A stretch of DNA of 64,000 nucleotides from NCBI RefSeq assembly GCF_029784155.1, contig NC_073691.1, forward strand, positions 143,252,461 to 143,316,460, written 5' to 3'. Below are positions 1-12,181 of this stretch, piece after piece. The notes beneath the pieces were generated by a model. The model was not told where the DNA came from. It was given only the letters and a program-made list of their open reading frames with translations, and searched no databases. Position numbers and translations under genes: made by a program. Origin of the DNA: Uranotaenia lowii. Taxonomy: Eukaryota; Arthropoda; Insecta; Diptera; Culicidae. Positions within the stretch are counted from its first letter, which is position 1; each line of letters opens with the position of its first letter.

Positions 1-684
1 TCTACACTGCAAGCTGTATCTATCGGCGACAATTCCTGGGACGATTTGGAAATAGTGTGGGTCCGCATCGATATCGGTAACCGGAAACTATTTGTGTGTG
101 TGGTATATTTCCCTCCGGATCGCACTCGAAATGTGAGTATTGCCGATTCTTTCTCCAGGTGCCTTATCAAAGTTATGTCGCTTGCCTCACCTAAAGACGA
201 CATGTTAATCATCGGCGATTTTAATTTACCAAATATCAAATGGTCTCCTGCCCATGGCGTATTTTTATATCCTGACCCAGCTCGTTCCTCGTTCTCGGTA
301 CCTTCCGAAATCATTCTTGATTCCTTGAGCACAGCTACTCTCCGGCAGATCAACAGCGTTGAAAATGAAAACGGTCGTATGCTTGATTTATGTTTTGTGA
401 ATGAAGGAATTAGTATGCCGACGATTGAACTAGCTCCTGTGCCGTTGGTGAAATTAGTTCGTCATCATCCTGCGTTACTTATCTCGTTTGAGGTTTCCGG
501 TTCGGTCCGGTTCTACTCGTATGCCAGAGTAAAGCAGGACTTGCCCGGACTGTGTCTTGTGTTCTCCAGTGTTAGGCCAACGGACTTCGCTCAGACCCAA
601 AATTTCAAACTTGAGACGGCTAGCTACTCTAGCAAGTTGTGCCAGCTTGCTTTGTTGGGCAAGGGTTCAAACGTTCCAAGTTAA
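1..684 (+). pseudogene. LINE ORF2 fragment, apurinic-type endonuclease domain
   Basis: The frame is open from the window edge, so the 5' end lies outside; a TTG at 46 is not a real start. The translation has the exonuclease/endonuclease/phosphatase fold of non-LTR retrotransposon ORF2. VVYFPPD at about 95-115 is the usual 'vYrPP' strand, GDFNLPNIKW at about 214-243 is the catalytic GDFN block, and the later RMLDLCFVNE and HHPALLISFE blocks match the 'iDlvf' and SDH-like strands. In LINEs this domain nicks target DNA to prime reverse transcription. After about residue 160 the sequence no longer looks like LINE, and the frame stops at 684 with no reverse transcriptase behind it, so this is a 3'-truncated relic. 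The clade is not certain; the GDFNLP..KW wording fits Jockey/CR1/I-group elements. Assignment to a LINE endonuclease is firm. Confidence 0.85.
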
Positions 685-1380
685 AACTTGTGTCCGTGTT
701 TTCATGCTAAAAGTCGTCGCCAAAGTTTGTGGTCGGTCGTTTCTTTCGAATTCCGTTACAATTCAATAAATCTTGAGCAGTAGGTTGTTAGCTTAAGGTC
801 CCTATCCCGCGATGGGGCTGCCATCTTAGACTTAGCTGGCGAGAGCCGCATTTCATAAATTCAGCCGCTCGCTGCGAGACAGACGCTGTTTGAGCCGCCC
901 CTGACTTGGAGAACAGACGCTCGGTTGTTGTTGCACGCCGCCCCTGACCTGGGGAACAGACGCGTGCGGCCACCTTCTCAGTCTGCATGAGACCAAAGTA
1001 TCCACCGAGGTTGGGTACCCGATCTCCGCTTAGGTTACTCGCATCCCAGCCGGTACCACGGGTAGGTTGAGATAAGAGTTGTGAATAAGAGGTAATATGA
1101 CCACTATGGAGCCTCGTGTTGCTCATTATCCACCAATTGCCAGCCAAATGGTCCAGAGCAAAATAGGTCCAGAGGTTGGTCCAAAATAGAAACTTTGTGG
1201 TCCAAAATACCGACCAGAGATCGAAGAAACGAGTTTTTAGACTTAGATAAATCTTGTCACATTGCAACGAACGACGATATGTCTCAATAGAAAAAGCAGT
1301 TAAAATTTGTAGCATGTACTTTTTCATTCCAGGTAATAACATAGCCACTTCCCAAAGCGGTCCAAAGAGGTCCGTTACTC
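685..1380. other. Non-coding spacer between LINE relic and DD37E copy 1
   Basis: No supportable gene. A 203-codon antisense frame at 788-1399 has no recognisable motif and runs into the transposon end. The only structure is the short duplication at 894-963. Confidence 0.5.
894..963. repeat. Spaced 27-bp direct duplication
   Basis: A 27-bp segment beginning gccgcccctgac occurs at 894-920 and again at 937-963 with two differences, separated by 16 bp. It looks like a small local duplication. Confidence 0.7.
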
Positions 1381-1382
1381 TA

Positions 1383-2610
1383 AAGGGTACTAAGATCAAA
1401 ATTTGGTCAAGGGAAAACGCGTGTAAATCGGTTAAATCGTTTATTTAAAAAATCAAATTAAATTTCTTTTTCAAGTTTAATTAGTATAAAATTCAGGAAA
1501 AATATTCAGTTAGGCTTCCGCTTTTCCAAATCCGAATTGCCGGGCCTTAACCCCTGTCATCAGATTTTGTGTAGCCACCTTGTCCACCTTCTTCGCCGCA
1601 GAAAGCCAGTTTGCCTTGAACTGCTGCTCGTCCTTAGCAGTTTGTTTTGGTCTTCTTTAGGTTCCGCTTGACAATAGCCCAGTATTTCTCAATTGGGCGG
1701 GGCTCTGGCGTGTTGGGAGGGTTCTTGTCCTTGGGAACCACCTGCACGTTGTTGGCGGCGTACCACTCCATGGCCTTTTTACCGTAATGGCAAGATGCCA
1801 AATTCGGCCAAAACAGTACGGAACAATCGTGTTTCTTTAGTAAAGGCAGCAGACGTTTATTCAAACACTCTTTCACGTAAATTTCTTGGTTGACAGTCCC
1901 GGAAGCTATGAAAATGCTGCTTTTCAAGCCACAGGTACAGATGGTTTGCCAAACCAGATATTTCTTCGCGAACTTTGACAGTTTCATGTGCTTGAAAATA
2001 TCTGCTACCTTTCCCCTTCCTTTTGCCGTATAAAACTCCTGTCCCGGAAGCTGCTGCTAATAGGCTTTGACGTAGTTTTCGTCGTACATTACCATTTGCC
2101 GCGATTTGGAGTCACTACCATCTTGTAAGTCGATAGTCCGGCTCGTTTTTTGGCTCGATGCACGGTTGTAGACGATACACCCAGCTTATTTGCGGCATCT
2201 CGGAGAGAGAGGCTAGGGTTTCGCTTGAAACTACCGGCAACTCTCTTTGTCATCTCAGCGGCTTCCGGTTTTCAATTTCCCCCCGATCCAGACTTCCTGG
2301 CTGTCGACAAACGTTACCCAAACAGTTTAATTACATTTATATCGGTTGATTTGGCAATTTTTAGCGATTTGGCCAGCTTTGCGTGCGAGTAGCTCGGATT
2401 TTCGCCATGCGCGAGCAAAATTTTGATACGCTGCTCTTCTTCCTTGGACGGCATTTTGACACCTGAAGAGTGAATTCCAAAATCAAAATAGAAGAACATT
2501 CTACACACCCACTCACACCTTCAAAATGAGGGGTGTTCAGGTTTTTTAAATGTAAAATTGAAAGAAATACGTCAAGTTGATATTGGCCAAATTTTAACCG
2601 TATCACCCTA
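1383..2610 (-). mobile_element. ITm DD37E transposon, copy 1
   Basis: A 1.23-kb element flanked by TA on both sides (1381-1382 and 2611-2612). The ends are diverged inverted repeats related to AAGGGTGATACGGTCAAAAT; the left end has mutated to AAGGGTACTAAGATC and the right end is better preserved. It carries one antisense transposase relic. Two more copies of the family are at 12750-14005 and 59402-60545, so the ends could be set by comparison. The TA target duplication and the transposase place it in the IS630-Tc1-mariner superfamily. Confidence 0.9.
1510..2454 (-). pseudogene. DD37E transposase, broken (copy 1)
   Basis: Relic of a cut-and-paste transposase. The expected ATG is at 2454 (MPSKEEEQRIK), followed by a helix-turn-helix region, a first catalytic block (YDENYVKA), a second block at FWPNLASCHYG and a third at RPIEKYW. 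Thirty-seven residues separate the second and third catalytic positions, the signature of mosquito DD37E elements. The second catalytic Asp is Asn here. About 70 bp are missing near 2095 compared with copy 3, which shifts the frame, and there are further stops, including one in place of the Lys codon after VKAY. The longest surviving frame is 1634-1987. The three lesions make it inactive. The C-terminal tail runs to a stop at 1510-1512. Confidence 0.9.
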
Positions 2611-2612
2611 TA

Positions 2613-4514
2613 TTCAACATGCTATCGCCACCTTATTTTGGTCTTAATTTGTTTTCTATTAAGGCATCAAAGACAAGTGCTCGGGAAATTGTTGCTTGGC
2701 ATAAATTGGCATCAGCTCCGAAAATGTCGGTTGGACACTTTACGGTGAAGAGTGTTACCAAACACATGCGTACTTAACATTGGAAGATATCTTTTCGATG
2801 AGTGGTGGGCGAAAAGAACACCTGGTTGTTTTTTCTTCCCTTGTTCGCTTTAGTTTTTTTTTTCAGGAAATCTTTGTTTGACGTCAAACGAAAGCCGACT
2901 AGCAGGAAATAAGGTAAGATTTCATGATTAAATATTCAATATTTCGTCGTCGTCTTCCTGCTAAAGTGATTGAAATCGTCATCCACGGAGCGTTGTTTCC
3001 CGTTCCGCCCTTCTTGCTGCGAAAGATAAAAGACTGGCGTGGAAGCAGCTTTAATATTAAAGATAGGTAACGAACATCCGACGCAATATGACGCGTTGTA
3101 AAGAACATAAACTTGGAGGATGCAAGACCAGCAGTAAGGAAATAAAAACAACGACAACAAAATGGAAGAGAGAAGAACCCTCCAATAGCGCGTTTCGGTC
3201 GCATCTGAGTTGGAGAGGATCAAACGAGCGCGTGTGTCTGTTTAGTAGGGAGGGCACCGGAAGGGCCATACCGGAACACCGAAGTTCCGTGAACGTGTTT
3301 TGCTTTAATTAGGATTTCATTTGAATATTACTGTTGTTGTTGATGTTGGGGTGCCAGAAGCCGATTCTGGTTCTGGAAAAAAAGTGTTGCCACCATCAAA
3401 CCCATCGCATCACCCCTAGCACTTACCTAAATGAGAGAATTCCGGGACGGGTGGATGGACTGAGCAAAGGATGACAGAGAAGTGTCCGTCCAGGATTCGA
3501 CTGGCAAGGAGCAAAGGGCTGGCTGCCGACTACCAAGGACAATCCACTGGAAAAGTATAAGGAGAAGATGATGATGATGCTGATGACGATGATTATGTTG
3601 ATGGAGGCTGCTCTTGGAGAGCGCTCTTCATTTGGCTGCCGCCGGGTGGCTCCTTTTTCGAATTTTTATGTTAGCGCGAACGTGAGTGAGTTGCTAAATT
3701 TCTGGGTGAGTAGCGGCACAAAGCGTTTGGGTTGGCCGATCCGGGAAAAGGGGCCAGCATGCAGTTTGTCCTTTTGCGATTCCGGGTGACCTTTTTCCGG
3801 TCTGGTCATATTTTGTGCTGGGTCCCGGAACGAGCCGGAAAGAGTGGGCTCCATTTTACTTAACCCCGCCTCCCCCGCTCCCACTCATCCAGAATGGCAG
3901 CAGCAGTAAATGAATGGTGGCTAATAATTATGGTCCGGATGGCACTTGAGACCGCAGCGTCCTGCCAAAAACCGACCACAGACTGACAACTGAGTGACTC
4001 GGAGGAGCAAAATGCGTACTCTGGCGAAGACTTTTGCGATCGACGGAACGAACGGATGTAAATTAGGGCGGCGAGTTGTGTAATTATTTTGTGATGAATA
4101 AAGAGAAATGACACTCATGATAATGAGCTCGGGTTTGAAAGATTTAGATTAATGTAGGACGTGCAGGGATGGAAGGATGATGAAATGTCTTCATTATGAG
4201 GTTAAAACTTTCCAACAATTCATATACCGTGGGATTTTGGGATTGGTGTTTTTTTTCGGGCTGATAATAAACGAGCGAAGGATGACAAGTGAATCTTTAA
4301 TCAATTAAAAAAAAACATCTCATGAATGATCATTATAAAAATAGCCTAAGTTGAGTTTTTTTTTCATATTTTAAGAACAAACTTTTGGGTAAAAAATGTT
4401 GATGAAGCATCAAGCCCCAGAAAAAAACTTCAGTTTTTACGTATTCAGATGGTAAACTTTACAAATTAAGGAAAATATAAAAAAAATATTGACAAGGGGT
4501 GAAATTGCTTACTA
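2613..4514. other. Unannotated spacer
   Basis: No gene is supported. Short frames on both strands at 2900-4118 overlap one another in three frames and carry no motif. Composition is more balanced between 3000 and 4100 than in the AT-rich flanks. A short ATG/GAT microsatellite lies at 3567-3603. Confidence 0.5.
3567..3603. repeat. Imperfect (GAT)n microsatellite
   Basis: Interrupted run of gat/gatgat/gac triplets. It creates a Met/Leu-rich spurious frame but has no coding support. Confidence 0.7.
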
Positions 4515-4516
4515 TA

Positions 4517-4818
4517 AGAGCAAGTTCACTGGTTTTGGGAAAAAGTGGTAGAAACTTTGTCAATTTTTGCACATTTTGAAAATTTTGCCATGCAAAAACA
4601 TTTTCAAGATCTGTGGCCTTCAAGTTTTTAACAACACGTATTGTAGTTTCACATGCTGTGATGCAAAAATACCAATATTTCTATCACATACGGCTGAATT
4701 AGAAACAGTGTTGTAAAAAAATACAACGCCCAAGGATCTTGAAAACATTTTTGCATGGTAAAATTTTCAAAATGTCAAAATTTCTACCACTTTTTCCCAA
4801 CACCAGTGAACTTGCTCT
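4517..4818. mobile_element. MITE with about 90-bp terminal inverted repeats, TA target site
   Basis: The left arm begins AGAGCAAGTTCACTGGTTTT and the right arm ends with the reverse complement, CCAGTGAACTTGCTCT. The arms match over roughly 90 bp each (4517-4612 and 4735-4818) with a short loop. TA flanks both ends (4515-4516, 4819-4820). There is no coding capacity. The size, TA site and long arms fit a non-autonomous Tc1/mariner-type MITE; the parent family is unknown. Confidence 0.85.
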
Positions 4819-4820
4819 TA

Positions 4821-7014
4821 GGAGCACATGAGGCATCCGCTACCGTAAAATCTATCCTTAAATTCGTCATAGTTGGCTTGTCATTTTGTGAAGCAAATAA
4901 AACAGTATGTTTGTGTAAAAATGTGTGTATGGATGACAACATGTGTAGGTTTTTATTAAGAAGTAATTTTACGAATTGACCCCAATGGGCGTATTCTCAT
5001 GTCTGCACATAAGCCCTCACCACTTTGGGCATATGACTATTTCTCAAGTTTTTATTCGTAAAAGAGCGCAATATGCCCTACGGAGGTTTGTCTCACTCAG
5101 TGACAGATTTTCAGCCTATTGAAACACCAATTTCAAATGCATTTTTCAACGCTAGTATCTATCTACGTCTCTTCTTTGAAACCAGGTGTGAAATGGACTG
5201 GTTTATTTTTTGAAAGTTAGATCAAATCAAATAATTTTGAAGGTTTTTTTTTCAATCAGTTTAGATACAAAAATAGACAAAAGTATGTCAAAAAAAAAAT
5301 TGGAAATCCAACCTTTAAATTGAAAGTTTTATGGTAAAAACAGAAGTTTTTCGAAAGTTGAATAAACCGTAAGGCATTATCTGTTCAGCTGGCACATTCA
5401 CTTTCCACAAGCATCATGACCGGAGCAAAACATAAATGCATCTGCAAGGGAACGTTACCGCATTCATGGTGTCCGTGTGAAGTGGAAAATCCATAAACTC
5501 ACGTCCTGAAAAGTGTCCCATTCACCCACTTCTCTGGTGCAGCAAATGACAGAAAAAACAAAAATAAGCAGTGCTATAGACCACTACGAAGAAGAGGACC
5601 ATGAAAGCTCTGAAGGAAACAATTCCGCATCAACGGCAGACTTCGTTTGAATGTGGTTTTTTGTTTTGTCTTTTTTTTTTCATGTTCTAGATGCTGAAAC
5701 TGGAACCCACAAAGAAAGTAAATACCTACAGGAACATCTTTCGAATCTTCGCAAAAGTTACTCTCGAGCTTCTTGGACCTTTGGAATGCATCTTGGGCCA
5801 ACAATGAATGGTATGGTGGAAGGATCTCACAGTGGGTGCCCTGGACAGGCTTGATGAGAACTCGGAAATGACGAAACCAGACAATTTTCTTGCTGAGATG
5901 CTTGAACTAGGGTTATGCAAGATTTTTCCATGAGTTGGGAAACTTGTAGATGTGACTGCGTACGTTTAAGTATTGAAAGACAACAAAACATCAATGCAGT
6001 TATTTTTTCGGAAAAAAAACCAAAAAGCTCGATTATTTTAACTTTTTACAGTGCTAGCCCTGTCGTTTTTTTAAGGATGGGAGCTGTAATTTGAGGAACT
6101 GAATAGATGAAATTATTTTTACGGGGTTGGTAATTTGAAGTAAATAACTGTTTTTTATCCTAAAGTATGTTTTGGCGTCTCACTTACACGTATGGAAAGA
6201 TGTAAATCAAGCATTAAAAAAAAATAAGCCACCTTAAGCAACTAATGAACGGTTAGGATAAGGAACAAGTAGTCAAGATTTTCAATATTTCGTACAATTT
6301 TTATGATTACACAGATTTTTTCCTTCACACTTAAGTTATTCGGGCTTATTGTTTGAAAGCTGCGTTTTTACAAATTTTGGCTGTTGTAGGTGGCGTTCGC
6401 GGTGGCTGGATGAGAGGGATCAAAACAAAATTGTATGGAGGCAATTAGTGGCAGGCAGATATGTTCGAAGTGAGAAACAGGACTTCTTCAAGTCTCCAGT
6501 GAGATAACTCTCTGTAAAGGAGACTTTGAAAAACTGGTCTACGGCAGCCAATTTTCCGACATGTTTGTTAACAGTTATTTTTAAATTTGTACCTTTTGGG
6601 ATCATGTAATTTCCCGTTACCACGATAAATTTAAAAAAAAATACTTAGAAAAAATCTTCATGAGGAGGGAGGGTTAAACTCCTAAAACCACCCCTCCCCC
6701 CCACCTTCGTTCGCACGGCCTTAGGTTGTGGTAATTAACTTTCTTAGCTTAGAGCAAGAGTTCTGTCTTAATAACGCATCAATTTCCACACATCAAACGA
6801 CATCTATGAGAGGTTATCACTTTTACTTGAACCGATACTGTTTTTAAGAACCTTTCTTTCAGTAAAGTGTAAAGTGAATAAGTTGAATAAACTAGACGAT
6901 TGCACGATTGTATGTTTTCGAATTCTATTCAGAAAGCTGCATTCATTTGCTCGTGTTGAAGGATAATTTTTCAAGTATTTTATACGAAATAGGTTTTTTT
7001 TTTCAAATTAATTG
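4821..7014. other. AT-rich spacer without supportable genes
   Basis: Only short motif-free frames with long A and T homopolymer runs. No inverted or tandem repeats obvious by eye. Confidence 0.5.
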
Positions 7015-7622
7015 TGGTCAACACCAGGCTGTGGTCACTGATGTCAAATGGGAGCGATTCATTCAATATTTGTTCAGCTAATGAATCTGAGCATATCACA
7101 TAGAGTTTTGTATAATGCTGCAGGCTGTGTGTTAGACACACGACAACCATAGCATGTTAATAGATATAAATATCGTTGGACAACTGGACAAATTTCCTTG
7201 TTTTTCGGGATATTTACGTCTCCAAGCATTAAGAACCGAAAGTCAGGATTCAGGGATCCAAGAATAGAGTCGATTTTGTCAAACAACAGCTGCGGATTTT
7301 GAGATGGCGGACGATAAATGGCATGAATGTCGATTGTAGAGCCTCCAGGGTCGAGTAGCAAGTGAATAGAATGAAAACCTTCAATGTGTATGTTCTCCAC
7401 TTCCGAGATTTTCAGGGATTCTTTTACAAGAACAGCAAGACCTCCGCTACTGAAATCAGGGCGACAGGAAAGGAAACTTGTAATGTTTTTTTTAACCAGG
7501 TTTCACCAAGTACTCTGATGTCTACAGTTGCAGGGTATTTTTCTAGAAAAATCTCAATGGTGTCTAATTTGGTTGGATCATTAAGACCTCTGCTATTTAG
7601 TTGAAGAGCTCTTGGAAAGTGG
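7015..7622 (-). pseudogene. LINE endonuclease relic (CR1/L2-like)
   Basis: Reading the minus strand from 7622, the pieces of one ORF2 endonuclease domain appear in order but in different frames. LNSRGLNDPTKLDTIE and VLGETWL come first (about 7600-7490), then SSGGLAVLVKESLKISEVEN (about 7455-7395), IYRPPSQNP, LGDVNIP (about 7200), and finally ISDHSLVL near 7040. ETWL, yrPP, GD.N and SDHS are the standard endonuclease landmarks. At least three frame breaks separate them, and the longest intact frame is 7074-7400. No reverse transcriptase follows in this orientation, so it is an isolated fragment. The wording resembles CR1/L2-group elements; the LINE at 56750-58560 could be from the same broad group. 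Confidence 0.8.
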
Positions 7623-9550
7623 GGATTATTTTTATTTCGGTTTTTTTAATATAAGGAATCCACAGAATCGTGCAGTATACTATGCTTTTTATTATTCATT
7701 GTTTTAGATTAAGAACAATCCATGTAATTGGGACTAATTTGATCAAATTAAACAACTTAATACACAAAGATGCTCAACTTAGAGTTTTGCATGAATAAGT
7801 TACATTATTGTGGTTAATGGTGTTATTGTGGGTTTTTAAAGCTGCTAACTCTATAGCTGTTTAATTAGATCTCCTAAAAAGCTCTGAAAGCTCTTATAAA
7901 AATATTTTTTAATTTTAACTCTTTAAAGCCTAAAGGTATGAACCGTTTCAAATAAAGATGTTACAAAAAAAAATTTAAGTATTGAAATTTTCGATATAGC
8001 CAGCACAAAAAGTTCAACAAAATCGATTGCATCCAACTCAGCAATTATTCGATGTCCTAGGAAATTAAAATTGATAGGTACTGAAATCCGGGCATTCCCT
8101 TCGGTGCAATACAAATGCTTCACCACGGTCGCTTTTATCACTTGCAGCCGTTGTATGTTTTAATCAGCTACAGTTCCCACCGAGATTATAGTGCTCCTAC
8201 GCTCCATTAGGCCAGGGCTAGCTACAGAGAGCCCTGGCCTGATTCTTGCCAATGGTTTCCGGGTACCGCAGACATATTTCCCCGCGGAATACAGAACGTT
8301 ATTAGTAAAGAGATAATCTCGGGATCCCTCGTGGAACCGATCCGACCATCCAACAACCTAGAGACCAACCAGCATCACAGCCGTCATTGTCGGTTGATTA
8401 CGTTCCGCGCTGACTATCTGTATAGTTGTAATTTGCCACCCACGCCGAAGCCCCAACCTCAGGGCTCCCGCAGAATTGGAGTGAAAAATACCGACTCATG
8501 AAGATTCCTGAGCTTTGTTTGCTGGAAACAGACCGTATCCGCCCCCAATCTGGCGACCTTGCCAACCTTGGTTCGCGCCAAAAATCTGCAAAGCCCATCT
8601 TATTAACGCCTGTCTGCCCATTCCTCCGGATGATAGCCACTAGCAGATAATGATTAGGCTCCCGATGCCACGTGGAACCATTTCGTTTCGTTTTTTTTTT
8701 GCTTCTTGATTCGATTCCGTACCTACACGCGTTGCTTATCGTGTTTGGCACGCGAGCAAATCTTCAAACCGCACCAGCACCCAGCAGCAGCCATGGCACT
8801 TTGGCAAATAGATAGATATGCCACAAAATCCTGCAGAGATCCGACAGCAACCCCAAAAAAAGAGACTGAAAATGAACAGCTCGAAATTGATTTTCTATTA
8901 GCTTGCAGCTCAGACGGCACGCTAGGGATCCGGGGATGGCAGAATCGCCCGGAGCAAAGCCGAACCAACAGGCAACGGACAACATTGCTGGAAACAAACC
9001 GAAATCCGGCCTGGGATATGTTCCGCGCGAATATCATCCCGGTAAGCTCTCCCCGGTGGCTTTTTTATGCTTTTCATGTTGTTGCTGGTGCCGCATGGCC
9101 ACTAACAAACCGCGCAAAGGCCCCTGAACTTGGGAGCTGCCACTAGCTCCATTTTGTCTTTATCCCTGTAAGCCTTGCTCCGTGAAGCAGGGAATTTACG
9201 CAAAGCTCCCGCTTTTTTTTCTGTTTCGTTCGAACTGAACACGCGCTGATTAACTGGGCAAGGCCCGCGTTCTGCCTTATAGGGTTGTGCCGGCTAGACG
9301 GGAATGTTCAAGCTGACAGCAACTTAAAGTGTGGAACCATTTGAATATGTGTGGACATTTTCTGCAGGTTGTTTAAATCTTCTTCACTCTTTGGGAAGAC
9401 CAGATCGTGCACCTTATATCTCAGTTACCTAGACCGGGATGTTCATTTTTGCACTGATTTTGTTACGGCCGATCATGAATCATGAATCCTACCGGTGGCT
9501 TATAAACATACACACATCGATTCATTAGAGTTTTTTTCATGCTTGCTTCC
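7623..9550. other. Unannotated spacer; more balanced composition after 8160
   Basis: AT-rich up to about 8150, then visibly more GC-rich to 9320. Overlapping frames on both strands at 8398-9146 have no recognisable domain and overlap head-to-tail, which argues against coding. A perfect 11-bp hairpin lies at 8209-8240. The balanced stretch could be host regulatory or intronic DNA, but the sequence alone does not show it. Confidence 0.45.
8209..8240. other. Perfect 11-bp stem hairpin
   Basis: AGGCCAGGGCT and its exact complement AGCCCTGGCCT are separated by a 10-base loop. It is GC-rich within AT-rich DNA. There is no T-run, so it is not a Pol III-type terminator. Function unknown. Confidence 0.8.
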
Positions 9551-9673
9551 TGGCGCTTGGCCGGCGATTGTTTCCATCCATCTTTGTCGTGGGATCAGAT
9601 AGAAAGGAACGAGAAACTGTTTTCATTGGTTTTCATGCGTATGCCAAACGCAATGCGATTGCGCTGGGAGGAC
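9551..9673 (+). repeat. Dispersed repeat, copy A (shared with 27835-27951)
   Basis: About 123 bp that match the reverse complement of 27835-27951 with scattered differences. Both copies can be read as WRLAGDCFHP followed by LS.D.IER in the equivalent frame. The flanks are unrelated, so it is a dispersed repeat. Whether the frame is coding is undecided. Confidence 0.7.
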
Positions 9674-11814
9674 TACCCAAGCAACCAAAAGTCCCATAAA
9701 ACAGATACCAAAAAAGCTTATAGCAGGCGCGGGGGTGGGATTCTCTTAATCAGTTTCGCGTTCATAAACGAGCGATTTAAGCGCCAACCTTTCGAGGACC
9801 GCTCGTCGAGTTTTATTGCCCGGCGAGAAACCCAACCTCAGGGCGGGTTTTACTAAAGATCCAAAAGCGGATGCGGAAACGATCAGGGAGACCAAAGTTA
9901 AGGAGAAGTACTAGGGAAACTACACCTTCGATTCGAAGAGGTAGCTGGGGCGCGAACCACAGTCTATCCGTTTGAAAAAACACACGCTTGCGTGATCGTC
10001 ACAGGAGGAACTCACTTTCCGGTTTTCCCCTGGGTGACCGAAGCATAAGCGAGGGAACTGTTTTCTCGAGCAGTTCTTCCCGAAGCAAAAAAAGTAAACT
10101 ACAAAAAACTAGAAACTAAAAAACGAACGGATAAACACGTGAAATCACCTTTTTCAATCAGACTCAATGTTCTGGGAAAGCATAATTTCTCTTATTTTTC
10201 AACAAAATACATAATTGGCGGTTGAAAAAGTTTGTATTGAGACGAAATGAAACGAAAAGAACATATTTTACATTTTTGTACAATCTTAAGCTAAGTTTTT
10301 ATTTTTAAATTTCTACCTAGGATTCATATCATAGCTTTTTGGGGTTCCTTTTCCTGCTTTCCCTACGTGTGCTTAATGGGTGAGAATGGGCTGTTATTGG
10401 CGCAGCCTTGTCAACTGGGAAACCTCGTGACTTAAAGGGTTTCCAAAAAACTGTGTGTGGCTAATTTTAGAATGGCCAAAATATCTCCTTCACATGCGCA
10501 TGGGTTATTTTTAGTTGTACTTACAGTACCATTTCGGTTTACGTCGGCAAAGTAGAGCTGATTGTTGCGGGGTTGCCGAAAATAGATTCGACTGCTGGGC
10601 GGAGTATCACCGGCTCATCAGTGACCGGGAACGGCGTTGATTACGGCGTGTCGATGTTGGCGAAAACTCAGCGGTGATGATGATGCAGATCAGCAGTGAA
10701 TCAGTCTTGGTGGCCTGAAAGGGGTTGTAGCGGGCAGACCACTGAACCACGTGTTGACGGGTGGTTCACTTTCGAAAATTCCTAGCCGGAAAAACCTTAA
10801 TCCTGTTCCGTGCACCTTCAGCGGGTTCGAGCGGCAGGTCAGCTAGCTATCGCTAGAAGCGTTGTGTTTGCTCCTAAATAAAAACCGTTGAACGGCTGTT
10901 CAACGAAAAAATTAGCACACACAGTCATTCACACACAGACTCCAAAGATTTTTTACCTTTTTCCTTTTTAAAGGCGTGCACACGGTTTTAAGCACACGCA
11001 CAAGTAGCTAGCTAAACTAAATCGTCCTGTTAATGGAGGAACAAATAATGGAACAGTTAAATCTAATCTAGAAGGACACTTCACGTGTTAAATTACTTAT
11101 ACAAAACGCGGCCAAGTACAAAAACACTCGCTTGGGCTTAAATCACGGTCAGGATCAAAGTGGAAGAGGTGAATTCCTGGGATCCTCAGTAAGGTCGCAA
11201 GTTTTGGAAAATCTGGTTTTTTTCAAAGGAATTCCGATGATCCCCGAAGGCGGTCATCGACCTTTCAAGCGTCGGTGTTTGTCATAGATGCGCTCTCGGC
11301 ACGGGTTGGTAGCATCCCTTTCCTTCCCACATAAAATCAATCTACCCTCTCATTTCAATCCGCCCTTGGATCCCAACATTTACGAGGTCAAACTCTGAAG
11401 GCGACGCTAAATCAAGAACGCCTGAAATAGTCCCGATTAAGTTCGACTTCCTAGAAGAAGAACTGATATGCAAGCTTGGATGCAGTGTTATGACGTGAAG
11501 CGCGTGGTATGAATGCATACCTTTCTATGTAATAGCATTTTGAAAAGGCTTATTTTGTCTTGTTGCTCTTGGTTAATATTATCAATAATATTTGAACTAA
11601 TAACGAATAAATAAATAAATAACGAAATGTATACAAATATATCTAGGTAAATATTTACAACATGTAACAGTGTTACAAGCTTAACCTCATGCCTACCATT
11701 GATATGAAGTACGTTCTATGCAGCTCAAAATTTAAGTTCTTCTTGATACTTTCAAGTCTTATTCTTCTATTCTCCTATTTAGCTTCCAGCGGCCTTTTAA
11801 TTCAGCTTCCTAAA
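9674..11814. other. Unannotated spacer with balanced composition
   Basis: No frame here has recognisable domains. The stretch has few long homopolymers and no obvious inverted or tandem repeats apart from a small hairpin (CGTTGAAC/GTTCAACG) near 10886-10905. It could hold host regulatory or untranslated sequence; nothing directly shows that. Confidence 0.45.
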
Positions 11815-12045
11815 AATTATTATTATTTACTAAGTTCAGTACATGGGGCCGCAATGATGCCACGCGCCGGATACCGAACTCAACAAATTGCTCAATTGCT
11901 TCCTTCCTATGTACATTTCCTACATATATCGCATCAGAACGGTCACTCAAGTGCCAAATTACTTATTGAAAAAAACTTACCCGGCTTGGGGATCGAACCC
12001 CGACCTTCGTGGTGAGAATCGAACTCGCTACCACAAGACCACGCC
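11815..12045 (-). mobile_element. tRNA-derived SINE
   Basis: On the minus strand the element starts near 12045 with a tRNA-like head. GTGGTCTTGTGGTAGCG is A-box-like and GGGTTCGATCCCC (around 11989-11999) is a clear B box. A second B-like block, GAGTTCGATTCTC, lies between them. A body of about 150 bp follows and it ends at 11815-11829 in an (ATT)n-type tail. Such elements are transcribed by RNA polymerase III from the internal A/B boxes and moved by LINE machinery. Target duplications were not recognisable. A shorter relative may lie at 23278-23333. Confidence 0.75.
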
Positions 12046-12181
12046 TAGATGTTGTTTTAACTGAAACTAAAACTCGCAGATGTGATGTGGTTGTGAAAGC
12101 ACCTCAATGCACTTTTTGTGGCTTAGTAAATCCCGTTTTGAGCACTTTTGTGCCCTTCATGTGACTTAAGTCCCTTACAAT

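Noticed and set aside
8706..9146. 146-codon frame as a host gene
   Set aside because: An equally long frame overlaps on the other strand, there is no recognisable domain, and neither a clean start nor splice signals support it.
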